64,000 nt of DNA from Sphingobacterium sp. CZ-UAM (lineage in GTDB: Bacteria > Bacteroidota > Bacteroidia > Sphingobacteriales > Sphingobacteriaceae): the NCBI RefSeq assembly GCF_002000245.1, contig NZ_MTCM01000008.1, positions 62,001 to 126,000 of the forward strand. Reading direction: 5' to 3'. The number at the start of each line of letters is the position of its first letter. The stretch's first letter is position 1. Below are positions 16,183 to 23,859 of the stretch, one piece after another. Below the pieces are notes generated by a model. The model saw only the letters and a list, made by a program, of their open reading frames with translations. It made no database searches and was not told the DNA's origin. The translations under genes and the position numbers were made by a program.

Positions 16183-16562
16183 CTATGGAACTACTTGAAA
16201 TTTTTGAAAAGCTACTTATTCCTATTGCTACTGCTGTCGGAGGTTATTTTGTTGGCCGTCCCAAACAGCAGGCGGAAGTAGAAGCTACAAATGTGGAGAA
16301 TGCCGGAAAGGTTATCGATAAATGGGAAGCGTATGCAAACCGGCTGGAAAAAGATATAGAACATTTAAGAGCTATTATTGAAGATCTGAATGAAGGACTG
16401 AAATTAGCCAATGAGGACCGTATCGCCTGTTCAAAAACATTAGCTGAATTGCAGTTGAAATACGATGATCTAATGAAGCTTTATAATGAATTACAGATTG
16501 AACTAAAAAGAGTAAAAAATGAAAAATATAATTCGATTGACCGTAATGCTACTGCTCGTTAG
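16179..16562 (+). CDS. Membrane-anchored coiled-coil protein of amidase cassette
   Basis: Protein of 127 residues (ATG 16179; an ATG at 16185 is equally possible). One hydrophobic segment near residues 12-27 (LLIPIATAVGGYFVG) is followed by a conserved GRPKQQAEVEATNVENAGKV stretch and a long heptad-patterned coiled coil to the end. No family was recognised. A close paralogue lies at 58561: about the first 50 residues are nearly the same. Its position between an endolysin-like amidase and a spanin-like lipoprotein suggests a holin- or spanin-like part in lysis, but this is inference. Its end overlaps the next gene by 44 bases. Confidence 0.75.
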   Translation: MTMELLEIFEKLLIPIATAVGGYFVGRPKQQAEVEATNVENAGKVIDKWEAYANRLEKDIEHLRAIIEDLNEGLKLANEDRIACSKTLAELQLKYDDLMKLYNELQIELKRVKNEKYNSIDRNATAR

Positions 16563-17016
16563 TAGCTGCGGTCTATTTAAAAAAAGCGTTAAAACAAAGG
16601 AGTCACAAACCTTGAAGACTGGAGAAAAAATGACCATACTGTCAAATGTGGATTCCAATAAGCAACGCTTGGATATGGAGCAAACCTATAATCGGCTTTC
16701 AACGCAAACTGAAGATCTGATCCAGATCGCGGGCGAAGAAATTGAGATCAGGCCAAATGGTGTGGTACGGATAGGCAGGGGACAGGTCAATAAAAAACGG
16801 ATACATTCTTCCGACAGCTCCATCGCAAAGGACAGATATCTTTTCGAGCAGCGTCGGGAGCTTGTTCACAGTGCGCAGTATAAAGAAGATAAACTACGTC
16901 TGGATACAAAGGCTTCAAAACGAACCGTGCAGCCGGCTGCAATAAATATTCTGTATTTTTTGATAGGTCTGCTAGCGATAATTCTTGTAGTATGGTGGAA
17001 GCGAAAGAGGGTGTAA
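16519..17016 (+). CDS. Lipoprotein with C-terminal membrane segment, unimolecular-spanin-like
   Basis: Protein of 165 residues. It begins with a lipoprotein signal (MKNIIRLTVMLLLVSSC, acylated Cys17) and ends with one transmembrane segment and a basic tail (NILYFLIGLLAIILVVWW then KRKRV). The middle is polar and has extended helices. An outer-membrane lipid anchor plus an inner-membrane anchor in one chain is the layout of unimolecular spanins (such as phage T1 gp11), which disrupt the outer membrane at the last step of lysis. The reading frame starts 44 bases inside the preceding gene, another phage-like trait. The functional call rests on topology and context alone. Confidence 0.72.
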   Translation: MKNIIRLTVMLLLVSSCGLFKKSVKTKESQTLKTGEKMTILSNVDSNKQRLDMEQTYNRLSTQTEDLIQIAGEEIEIRPNGVVRIGRGQVNKKRIHSSDSSIAKDRYLFEQRRELVHSAQYKEDKLRLDTKASKRTVQPAAINILYFLIGLLAIILVVWWKRKRV

Positions 17017-17033
17017 TGACTAAATAAAACGCT

Positions 17034-17086
17034 ATTATACCGATCAAAGAAAACATGATGCGCGTCTGTTTTATGATCGGTATAAT
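17034..17086. terminator. Bidirectional hairpin between convergent genes
   Basis: ATTATACCGATCA (17034-17046) pairs perfectly with TGATCGGTATAAT (17074-17086); inside the loop AAAACA and TGTTTT can also pair. It sits between the ends of the spanin-like gene and the minus-strand gene at 17103. Only the minus-strand sense has a T-rich tail, so it is chiefly a terminator for that gene. Confidence 0.55.
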
Positions 17087-17102
17087 TCTTGAAAAAACAA
17101 CC

Positions 17103-17726
17103 TTATTTATCATTGAAACGTTTATTAATGAAGTAATAATTTGCCGCCTGTTTGATATCTTTCTTAAAATCGTTATACATGTCAAATTGGTTACATGCGC
17201 AGATAATAGACTTTTGCAAGGTGTCGCTATTTATCTTTAAATATGGCCCCAATTCTTTATATATCATACTTTTTACCTTCGTCTTTAGATTGTCCAGTTT
17301 TTCAGGCTGAAAAATGCGCAGGACAACTGCGATTGCCTTATAGCGATGCTGTATATCTTTATAGTTGATATATTCACCCATAATTTGCTGTGGCGGGATT
17401 CCCTTAAACTCACAATAACAGTCGATGACCTGGCTTATCTTGGAAAGATCTGGTTCATATATTTTATCAATTGATCTCAATATTTCAGGATGGTTCTCTT
17501 TTAAGAAACTCATAATGAAAGAATAATATAATGTGTTCATACGTTGGGCATTGGTCTTTTCATTTCGTTGACTCGTAATTGTTGTTAAATTTTCTTGTTT
17601 CATTAGGATAGTCATCAGTTCCTTATGCTGGGGCTCTTCGGAAATCATACCATGTTTCCTGATATGTTCATGGTTCATTCCTGTCGACCTGTTTAGCTGC
17701 AAATTTGTTGTGATAAAGCGTTCCAT
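17103..17726 (-). CDS. Unknown protein divergent from LexA/CI-type repressor
   Basis: Protein of 207 residues with no signal peptide or membrane segment. It is mostly predicted helix and has several Cys (QVIDCYCEFKG, SIICACNQFD). No family was recognised. It is transcribed away from the repressor gene at 18092, with a 365-base AT-rich operator-like region in between, the arrangement of a phage repressor and the gene it controls. It ends against the amidase cassette. Possible roles are regulator, immunity or toxin function; the sequence does not decide. A later ATG (MNHEHIRKHG, 16 codons in) is also possible as start. Confidence 0.6.
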   Translation of the reverse strand: MERFITTNLQLNRSTGMNHEHIRKHGMISEEPQHKELMTILMKQENLTTITSQRNEKTNAQRMNTLYYSFIMSFLKENHPEILRSIDKIYEPDLSKISQVIDCYCEFKGIPPQQIMGEYINYKDIQHRYKAIAVVLRIFQPEKLDNLKTKVKSMIYKELGPYLKINSDTLQKSIICACNQFDMYNDFKKDIKQAANYYFINKRFNDK

Positions 17727-17856
17727 TGTGATGTTCTTTTTGAGTATATCTATTTTTTCTTCTGTCTTCTAGCTACTAGTTACCCCAACCTCATATATGG
17801 CTCATTTTTCTTTTTGATGATTTCCCAATGATAAGCTATAAATAGCAGTAGCTTTT

Positions 17857-17960
17857 GTTAAACAAAGTTAAACAAATTTGTTAATCATTCAATGGGTTTT
17901 AATACTATTTTTTTTAAATTATTTGTCATTTATAAAATTTATTAAACTTATTTGTTTAAT
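17857..17960. promoter_or_regulatory. Repeated GTTAAACAAA operator-like sites
   Basis: Two head-to-tail copies of GTTAAACAAA (17857-17866, 17867-17876) run into TTTGTTAAT, making a partial palindrome. A dyad ATTAAAC (17941-17947) / GTTTAAT (17954-17960) uses the same core, and TTTGTTTAGG near 18009 is a further half-site. They lie in the 365-base divergent region (17727-18091) between the unknown gene and the LexA/CI-type gene, where the operators of such a repressor are expected. Binding is inferred. Confidence 0.5.
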
Positions 17961-18091
17961 ATTAATTCATTGATAATGAGGTTTTAGTGATTTTATTTGA
18001 TTTATTTATTTGTTTAGGTTTAATATCTTGTGTAACTTAGTGTCAGAATGTTATGAATTAGTGTAACATTTGTTAAAATGCCTATAAAAAC

Positions 18092-18898
18092 ATGGAAACT
18101 TATCCGGATAATAATTTTGAGGTTTTGCGCTTGGAGATGGGAATCACCAATCGGGAATTTGCGGGTTTATTGGGGGTGCGTGAACAAGTATATTCTCGTA
18201 TTAAAAAAGGCGAATATCCGATCGGGCTTACAATGAAAACCCGGATTCAAAATGCATTTCCTTATGTTCAATACGATTGGTTGCTTTACGGAAAGGGAGA
18301 GCGGAATCAGCCTGGTGCCGTTATTCAGTCCGACACGGTATCCATGGTGCATGTCGGGAATGGAAAGTCTATTGGATATTTTTCCAATGATGTTAAATTT
18401 ATAGACGAAAATAAAAACAATATTTTTTTTGAGGTTTCCCCCGGACGTTATTTAATGCAGACCAAGCTCGTAACTGAGAAAGCAAAAGCTGGTTATCTTT
18501 CTGGATTTTCGGATGCGGAATACATGGATGATTTGCCGGCTCATTTTATTACCGTGAACGAATTTCACAAAGGCGCATACCGTTCTTTTGAAGTTAGCGG
18601 AGATAGTATGACAGATGGAACTGATGCCAGTATACTGGATGGTGATATCGTTACCGGAAGGTTGATTAAACGCGAATTGTGGCAGTCGAAATTTCATACC
18701 CATAAATACAGATATTGGGTTGTCGTACACCGATATGAAGGGGTGATTATTAAGGAAATCGCACATCATGATGTCGCCAATGGGATACTTACATTGCGTT
18801 CCCTCAATACGGACAAAGCTACCTATCCCGACTTTGAAGTAAGTCTGGATGATGTAGATCAGATCTTTAATGTGGTTGATATCAGTCGCTCTTTATAA
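18092..18898 (+). CDS. LexA/CI-type repressor (XRE helix-turn-helix plus S24 peptidase)
   Basis: Phage-type repressor of 268 residues. Residues about 8-65 form an XRE helix-turn-helix (EMGITNREFAGLLGVREQVY, SRIKKGEYPIG). The C-terminal half is a LexA/UmuD-like S24 domain: Ser172 in EVSGDSMTDG as nucleophile and Lys221 in GVIIKEIA as general base. An Ala133-Gly134 pair in EKAKAGYLSGF sits 39 residues before the Ser, about as in lambda CI, so RecA-stimulated self-cleavage under DNA damage is plausible. It is larger than cellular LexA and lacks its winged helix. It is divergent from the gene at 17103 and 1.1 kb from the lysis-like cassette, which it may control. Confidence 0.9.
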   Translation: METYPDNNFEVLRLEMGITNREFAGLLGVREQVYSRIKKGEYPIGLTMKTRIQNAFPYVQYDWLLYGKGERNQPGAVIQSDTVSMVHVGNGKSIGYFSNDVKFIDENKNNIFFEVSPGRYLMQTKLVTEKAKAGYLSGFSDAEYMDDLPAHFITVNEFHKGAYRSFEVSGDSMTDGTDASILDGDIVTGRLIKRELWQSKFHTHKYRYWVVVHRYEGVIIKEIAHHDVANGILTLRSLNTDKATYPDFEVSLDDVDQIFNVVDISRSL

Positions 18899-18938
18899 AA
18901 TTGTACGAAGATAGAAGATTGCCTTTGACCACAGCTTT

Positions 18939-19127
18939 TCAGGATCCAAGATCAATGAAACCTTGTTGTCCCCATAAAACAGGTATTATTGAAAGAGCTG
19001 ATTCCAATTGCTGCTGGATCGGGCCATTCACTAACCTGCTTGTAGCCGAATAATGCTTTTCTTTTTTGAATGGATTGGAATAATAAAGGAGTGTTACCTC
19101 ATCCTGAAAAAATAAAACCCATGGTTC
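18939..19127 (-). pseudogene. Headless open frame, possible gene remnant
   Basis: A minus-strand frame of 62 codons lies between two stops and has no ATG in a useful place. It reads EPWVLFFQDEVTLLYYSNPF then KKEKHYSATSRLVN and ends GQQGFIDLGS. The composition is protein-like, but no family was recognised. It may be the C-terminus of a gene lost by rearrangement. Confidence 0.25.
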
Positions 19128-19153
19128 TTAACTTGTTAAGTTTGGCGGCTAAA

Positions 19154-19200
19154 AAATATAGTAAATAAAACTAATTTAATTAGTTTTATTTACTATATTT
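19154..19200. repeat. Perfect 47-bp AT-rich palindrome
   Basis: Bases 19154-19176 are the exact reverse complement of 19178-19200 (23-bp arms, single central T at 19177). The right end runs into TATATTTG (19194-19201), a match to the Bacteroidota -7 element, and GGAGG precedes an ATG at about 19219. The layout resembles an operator overlapping a promoter, yet the following frame stops after seven codons. A hairpin terminator is the alternative, but neither side has a clear T run. Confidence 0.75.
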
Positions 19201-19201
19201 G

Positions 19202-19597
19202 AATAGAGTTGGAGGCAAATGAACATGTATAATGTAGGCTGACTTAGCGTCGAACAGTATATATAACAAACGCTGTCATAGATAGGTATACATAAAGAAC
19301 AGTGGTTGCTCATTATTCTTACATGTTCATTGCTTTCAATTTCCTTGGATCTATGCTATAAAAAGTGCGCATAGAGCAACTCGGGAATTGTTCTAGGGAT
19401 ACCGGATAATGATCGGTTGTTGTCAAAGCTGCCATTTACTAATCCATCATATGTTTATTTTTAAGGCCAGGTTTTTCAACCTGGCTTTTGTGTTTAAACG
19501 CAGCTCTCCAAATAATAAACCTGTGCTATCCAGGAATAGATTGCCAGATCTACTCTTATATAATTACGGTGATTAGTTTGAGATTTAAATTGCTACC
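19202..19597. other. Gene-free region
   Basis: About 400 bases without a supportable gene on either strand. A possible terminator-like stem (AGGCCAGGTTTTTCAACCTGGCTTTTG, 19463-19489, as AGCCAGG/CCTGGCT-type pairing with a T-rich tail) is the only structure noted. It is likely decayed DNA downstream of the palindrome. Confidence 0.35.
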
Positions 19598-20692
19598 CTA
19601 TTTCGATTTATTGCTTTCGGTCTGTAGCAAAGGGATAAACTGCTCATACCCCAGTGCTTTCATTTGGTCTTTGGGAATAAAACGTAGCGAAGCACTGTTG
19701 ATACAATAGCGCAGTCCTCCTTGTTCTGTGGGACCGTCATTAAAAACATGACCTAGATGAGCGTCACCGGTTTTGCTTCTCACTTCGGTTCTATTCATCC
19801 CAAAAGAATTATCTTTTTTCTCAGCAATTAAACGGTCACTGATCGGTTTGGAGAAGCTCGGCCATCCACAATCAGACTCAAATTTATCGGTAGAAATAAA
19901 TAAGGGTTCGCCAGTAGTGATATCAACGTAAATGCCCTCCCTAAATTCGTTCCAATAAGCATTGTCAAAAGCCCTTTCCGTAGCGTTGTTTTGAGTGACG
20001 TCGTATTGTAGCGCTGTCAGCTCCTTTTTCAGGATTTTCTTGTCAGCTTTCTTATATTTAGCAGGCTGTGGGTTTGCTTGCCGGGCTTTCTCAAATAGGC
20101 CGGCCGGAATATGGCAATAACCCTGAGGGTTTTTCTCTAGATAATTTTGATGATAATTTTCAGCAGTATAGAAATTACGTAGCGGACCAATTTCTATAAC
20201 AAGTTTGGCGCTATAGTTCTTCGCAAGCTGTTCAATCTCTTCCCGGATTGTTGCTTCATCTTCTTTCTTTGTAAAATAAATTCCGGTTCGATATTGTGTG
20301 CCAATATCATTTCCCTGTTTATTCAGGCTTGTTGGGTCAATCGTTTTAAAGTATAAGTCGATCAACAATTTCAAATCAATTACTTCAGGATTGTAATGAA
20401 CTTTTACGGCTTCAACAAAACCAGTATTGCCTGCTGATACCTGTTCATAGGACGGTTTAGCGAGATTTCCGTTCGCATAGCCAACTTCAGTGGCGATTAC
20501 ACCCCTTATTTGTTTGAAGTAGTGCTCCGTTCCCCAAAAGCAGCCTCCAGCAAAATAAATTTCCCTGGTTTGACCATTGTAGGCTGTGCCCTTTTCGGGA
20601 GCTGACGCTTTTTCCTCGCCTTGGGAAAAGCCGATCTTTACTAGTGCCAGGCCTAACAACGCAAGCACAGTGATGGTCCATATAATTTTCAT
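19598..20692 (-). CDS. msrAB: Bifunctional peptide-methionine sulfoxide reductase MsrA/MsrB
   Basis: Fusion protein of 364 residues that repairs both epimers of oxidised methionine in proteins. An N-terminal signal (MKIIWTITVLALLGLALVKI) sends it to the periplasm. MsrA spans about 42-200 with the catalytic Cys51 in YFAGGCFWGTEHYF. MsrB spans about 220-355 with FESDCGWPSFSKPI and the catalytic Cys in LRYCINSASLRF; the zinc-binding CxxC pairs of many MsrB proteins are absent. The gene starts 6 bases after the DUF417 gene, in an operon headed by an ECF sigma factor. Hypochlorite or other oxidants are the likely trigger. Confidence 0.95.
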   Translation of the reverse strand: MKIIWTITVLALLGLALVKIGFSQGEEKASAPEKGTAYNGQTREIYFAGGCFWGTEHYFKQIRGVIATEVGYANGNLAKPSYEQVSAGNTGFVEAVKVHYNPEVIDLKLLIDLYFKTIDPTSLNKQGNDIGTQYRTGIYFTKKEDEATIREEIEQLAKNYSAKLVIEIGPLRNFYTAENYHQNYLEKNPQGYCHIPAGLFEKARQANPQPAKYKKADKKILKKELTALQYDVTQNNATERAFDNAYWNEFREGIYVDITTGEPLFISTDKFESDCGWPSFSKPISDRLIAEKKDNSFGMNRTEVRSKTGDAHLGHVFNDGPTEQGGLRYCINSASLRFIPKDQMKALGYEQFIPLLQTESNKSK

Positions 20693-20698
20693 GATTTT

Positions 20699-21151
20699 TT
20701 ATTTTTTAGCAGATTGCAGTAAATTGATTCCAAATCCAAGAAATAGTATATCCTTAAGGATAAAGAAATCCGTCACAGGAATTCCGTCCACATATTTAAA
20801 CATATTTGGTGTGGTAAAGAGATAACTTAAAGTCGTTATAAAAATAATACATACCCCAATTCCAGCGTATCGTCTCAGCTGTTTAAATTTCAAACACAGT
20901 AAGATGAGTAGGGCTACAGCGATCTCGACAATTCCGACTATATTGGAGACAGCTTGTACACTCAATAATCTGTATAACCATGAAGAGAGTGGATGATTCA
21001 TGATCAATGGCTTTATGGCCAGCGCTTCGGTAGGCGTAAATTTAAAAATCCCAAGCCATAGGAGAATGAAGACAATGCCAAATGTGGAAATGTAAAAGCC
21101 CCATGGCGACGATGGTGATGGAGCATTTTTTGTTTGAGTAATGAGACGCAT
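20699..21151 (-). CDS. DUF417 / YkgB (RclC-like) membrane protein
   Basis: Membrane protein of 150 residues with four hydrophobic segments. The pattern FGIVFILLWLGIFKFTPTEA, then IKPLIMNHPLSSWLY, GIVEIAVALLILL and LSYLFTTPNMF is typical of DUF417, whose E. coli member RclC belongs to the reactive-chlorine operon. Its exact role is unknown. It lies between the anti-sigma gene and msrAB, which fits an oxidant response. Confidence 0.87.
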   Translation of the reverse strand: MRLITQTKNAPSPSSPWGFYISTFGIVFILLWLGIFKFTPTEALAIKPLIMNHPLSSWLYRLLSVQAVSNIVGIVEIAVALLILLCLKFKQLRRYAGIGVCIIFITTLSYLFTTPNMFKYVDGIPVTDFFILKDILFLGFGINLLQSAKK

Positions 21152-21228
21152 TTTTCTAAAATTTTAATTTGCACTTACTGTTTTCCTCTTAGTAGCACGT
21201 ACATCAAAATCCTGACAAAAAAGTCCTA

Positions 21229-21498
21229 TTATTTTAGCTTGTTTTTTAATTTGTCTTTAAAGAGCTGTAGTTCATCTTTGGTGAATTTTTCAGGAGCATC
21301 TTGTGTGAACATGTTTTTCATCATGCCCTCCATTGTCTGTACTTTGCGGTTATATGCACGGCACCACTTACAAATTGTAAGATGTATCCTTAAACGTATC
21401 TTTTGGAAAAATGGAATCTCATCAGCATTTCGCTGTTCAATAAGCAATGTTGCTTGCTTGCAGGGCATTATCAATGCATGAATGAGTCGTCTTATCAT
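21229..21498 (-). CDS. Small zinc-finger-type anti-sigma factor
   Basis: Protein of 89 residues, soluble. Cys13 in IMPCKQATLLIEQ and the later H-L-T-I-C-K-W-C (HxxxCxxC) form the zinc-binding anti-sigma (ZAS) motif, which is often redox-sensitive. It lies 11 bases downstream of the ECF sigma gene and is expected to bind that sigma factor. The lack of a membrane segment suggests cytoplasmic sensing, perhaps by thiol oxidation as in RsrA. Confidence 0.78.
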   Translation of the reverse strand: MIRRLIHALIMPCKQATLLIEQRNADEIPFFQKIRLRIHLTICKWCRAYNRKVQTMEGMMKNMFTQDAPEKFTKDELQLFKDKLKNKLK

Positions 21499-21509
21499 TT
21501 CTTACGAGA

Positions 21510-22061
21510 TCATGAAATATTAAACCAGTTAAGTTCCAGGCACTCCCGGAGCTGCATTCGGCTTCGTTGGAGGATCTTCCAGAGATTAGTTGTCGTAATG
21601 CCCGTTTCCTGACATACATTATCCGCTTTTTTTTCTTCTAAATAATAGAGTTTTACGGGAATAAGCCATTTTATGGGCAACTTATCCATACATTCATTCA
21701 TCACACGGTTAAAATCGCTGTTGTCAAGTAGGTTGCCGTCTTTATCATCCCAGTCTTGCAGTATATCATCATATTTCCATGACCCATCAGGATCAAAATA
21801 TTGATCTAAAGAAATCTTGCCCGTTTGTCGGTATTTTTTACGATAAAACTCCGCGACTTTATTTTTGAGAATCGCCATTAGCCAAGTCTTTACAGTACTC
21901 CGGTTCTGAAAAGAGTGGTATGATTCGAATGCGGATATAAATACATTTTGGACAATATCTTCCGCATCCTGACGGTCAGATAGCAAAAAAAGAGCACTAT
22001 TGAGCAGTATATCACTATAGGTATCAATCCATTGCTGTATATCTTCCGAGCGCTTGTCCAT
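21510..22061 (-). CDS. ECF RNA polymerase sigma factor
   Basis: Sigma-70 family protein of 183 residues. Region 2: LFLLSDRQDAEDIVQNVFIS then AFESYHSFQNRSTVKTWLM; region 4: DKLPIKWLIPVKLYYLEEKK then NVCQETGITTTNLWKILQRS. Length is normal for ECF factors. It heads an operon with a ZAS-type anti-sigma factor, an RclC-like protein and MsrAB, so the regulon probably answers oxidised protein or hypochlorite. Autoregulation is likely but its promoter was not identified. Confidence 0.93.
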   Translation of the reverse strand: MDKRSEDIQQWIDTYSDILLNSALFLLSDRQDAEDIVQNVFISAFESYHSFQNRSTVKTWLMAILKNKVAEFYRKKYRQTGKISLDQYFDPDGSWKYDDILQDWDDKDGNLLDNSDFNRVMNECMDKLPIKWLIPVKLYYLEEKKADNVCQETGITTTNLWKILQRSRMQLRECLELNWFNIS

Positions 22062-22143
22062 GTAATCTATATAATCCTATAAAAATAAAAATAGTTTTTG
22101 GATACTTCCTATCTTATCAAAATGGTTTAAATCAATTAGCGTA

Positions 22144-22545
22144 TCAGTTTTTAAAAAACTGGATCATAATCACTAATAGCACAATAAAAAGAAGGCATTC
22201 AACAATAAGGGAGTAGATATGCTGCTTTTTGTTCCTTTTTATAAAGAAGCTGTTCGCTTTCCAAATAAAAAATATATAAGCAAGTAAAGGGTAAGTTACG
22301 ATAAAAATCTTTGCCCAATATGAACTGATGGCGAAAATAAGAAGGAGAGAAATCACCAAATAGGAGAGAGCCAGCAACAGATGGAACTTTTTAAAAAATG
22401 GAATAAACTCCTTGATATTGAATTGCTGTTTTTCGGCTGTTGAAAGTGTATTATATCCAGAAAGTGATGAGTCCGCATTTTCTTCAGTGACGAGGAAAGC
22501 CACTATCGCGAACACCGCGCTTAATATTAAAACCAAAGTAATCAT
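22144..22545 (-). CDS. DUF3784-type membrane protein
   Basis: Protein of 133 residues with four hydrophobic segments (about 2-20, 55-75, 77-95, 110-130). GYNTLSTAEKQQFNIKEF after the first segment matches the conserved loop of DUF3784, a Bacteroidota and Firmicutes membrane family of unknown function. Single gene, 67 bases downstream of the minus-strand secreted protein gene at 22613. Confidence 0.75.
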   Translation of the reverse strand: MITLVLILSAVFAIVAFLVTEENADSSLSGYNTLSTAEKQQFNIKEFIPFFKKFHLLLALSYLVISLLLIFAISSYWAKIFIVTYPLLAYIFFIWKANSFFIKRNKKQHIYSLIVECLLFIVLLVIMIQFFKN

Positions 22546-22612
22546 TTGTAAAAAGCGATGTTTTTATAATTGTATTTTGAAGAGTCTTTATTTAAAGCTC
22601 TTTTTGCTTTCA

Positions 22613-23695
22613 TCAGTTCCATTTTTGATAATTCTCTGGGATTAAAGGGATTCCTTTCGGGAAATACAGCCCATTAAAATCAAAATAAAAGAAAGTTCCG
22701 GTTTCGGCATGTCTTATCTGAAGGAGTGCTTTCAGATTTTGAGGTGTACTGATATACCTGTAGTCGAAGCGGGAATTTCCCAAGACAGGAGTGTTCTCTT
22801 GTTGTGTGTTAATGAGTATCAATTGTGTCTGATCATCTTTTTTAGGGACTAAGCTGAATTCGTTGCTCAGTACAATTGTTTTATTTTGAGGGATTATGAT
22901 CTGATTTTCTAAGCTTGGCGGTGGCATCATACCGCCCTGTAGTTCGATTTCGTGATGGAATAATTGTTTGATTGCTACAGCTTGGTAAGCTGTAGTGCCC
23001 AACTTTTTAAAATGGATATCATAGACTTCAACCATTCGGTCGGATTCAGGAATACCATACTTCTGACCGAAAACTCGTTGAATCGCATTTTTGCTCCCCA
23101 AGACAAATCCCACAAGAGTTATAGGTGCATCTTCATTTATCCGATATACGAGATCAAAACTTTCAAAATTTGGCAGAGAATTTATACGGTCAAAGTTGTT
23201 GTCCGCACTTAATACATCATAGGTTTCATCCGTTTTCAGCGCCCAGATATACTGCTTTCCATCTAGGCTTTCATTGTTCCAGCCATCCTGATTGGGTTCA
23301 ATTTGTTGGTAAAGGGTTGTTAGTTTTATGGGAGGGCTTCCTTGCTTTAGGAGAACGGAGTTTCCATTAACGTCAAAGTGATAATAACTGTCTTTGTTTA
23401 TCTTTAAACGTCCACATACCTGGTCAAAATGTCCGGAAAGCTGTTCCTGTCCTGAGTAAGCATCAATGACGCAGTCTTCGTTTTCATTTTTTTGGATAAT
23501 ATAACTACGAAAATCTTCAATGACATCATACCTACTGGAGCCATCCCGTAAAGAATCAGGGTAGACAAGTTCCATTCCGGATACACTCATCAATCCCAAT
23601 TTACCGTCCGATTTGAACGGAACAAGCTGCGGTCGATCTTGAGCGGACACAGCAAGCAGCATAAAAAAGACAACAAAGGTGAAAATAAATTTCAT
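22613..23695 (-). CDS. Secreted protein of unknown function
   Basis: Protein of 360 residues starting at ATG 23695, which places a signal peptide first (MKFIFTFVVFFMLLAVSAQ). An ATG at 23731 would add 12 residues before the signal. The mature part has WG-like and KDG-like beta repeats at the start (LVPFKSDGKLGLMSVSGMEL) as in proteins with WG repeats, then no further recognisable domain. Downstream partner may be the DUF3784 gene. A perfect 18-bp inverted repeat lies 48 bases before its start. Confidence 0.65.
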   Translation of the reverse strand: MKFIFTFVVFFMLLAVSAQDRPQLVPFKSDGKLGLMSVSGMELVYPDSLRDGSSRYDVIEDFRSYIIQKNENEDCVIDAYSGQEQLSGHFDQVCGRLKINKDSYYHFDVNGNSVLLKQGSPPIKLTTLYQQIEPNQDGWNNESLDGKQYIWALKTDETYDVLSADNNFDRINSLPNFESFDLVYRINEDAPITLVGFVLGSKNAIQRVFGQKYGIPESDRMVEVYDIHFKKLGTTAYQAVAIKQLFHHEIELQGGMMPPPSLENQIIIPQNKTIVLSNEFSLVPKKDDQTQLILINTQQENTPVLGNSRFDYRYISTPQNLKALLQIRHAETGTFFYFDFNGLYFPKGIPLIPENYQKWN

Positions 23696-23742
23696 AATAA
23701 ACTTATAGCTGACAATGGCATCAATTCCCATCGATTAGAATG

Positions 23743-23788
23743 TTAACACTTGAATAAATTTACAAATTTAAATTTATTCAAGTGTTAA
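23743..23788. repeat. Perfect 18-bp inverted repeat upstream of secreted-protein gene
   Basis: TTAACACTTGAATAAATT (23743-23760) is exactly reverse-complemented at 23771-23788, with a 10-nt loop. It lies between the start of the gene at 23695 and the end of the small membrane gene at 23860. It may be an operator or 5' hairpin for the former or a terminator for the latter; no T run follows. Confidence 0.65.
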
Positions 23789-23859
23789 AGTGCTCTTATC
23801 TATTTATGGGATCTTTTGTTATCTTCTTCTAAAAAAATGCTTCCGAGGAACACAATTTT

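Noticed and set aside
15703..18898. Complete prophage
   Set aside because: There is no integrase, terminase, capsid, portal or tail gene in the region, only lysis-like and repressor genes.
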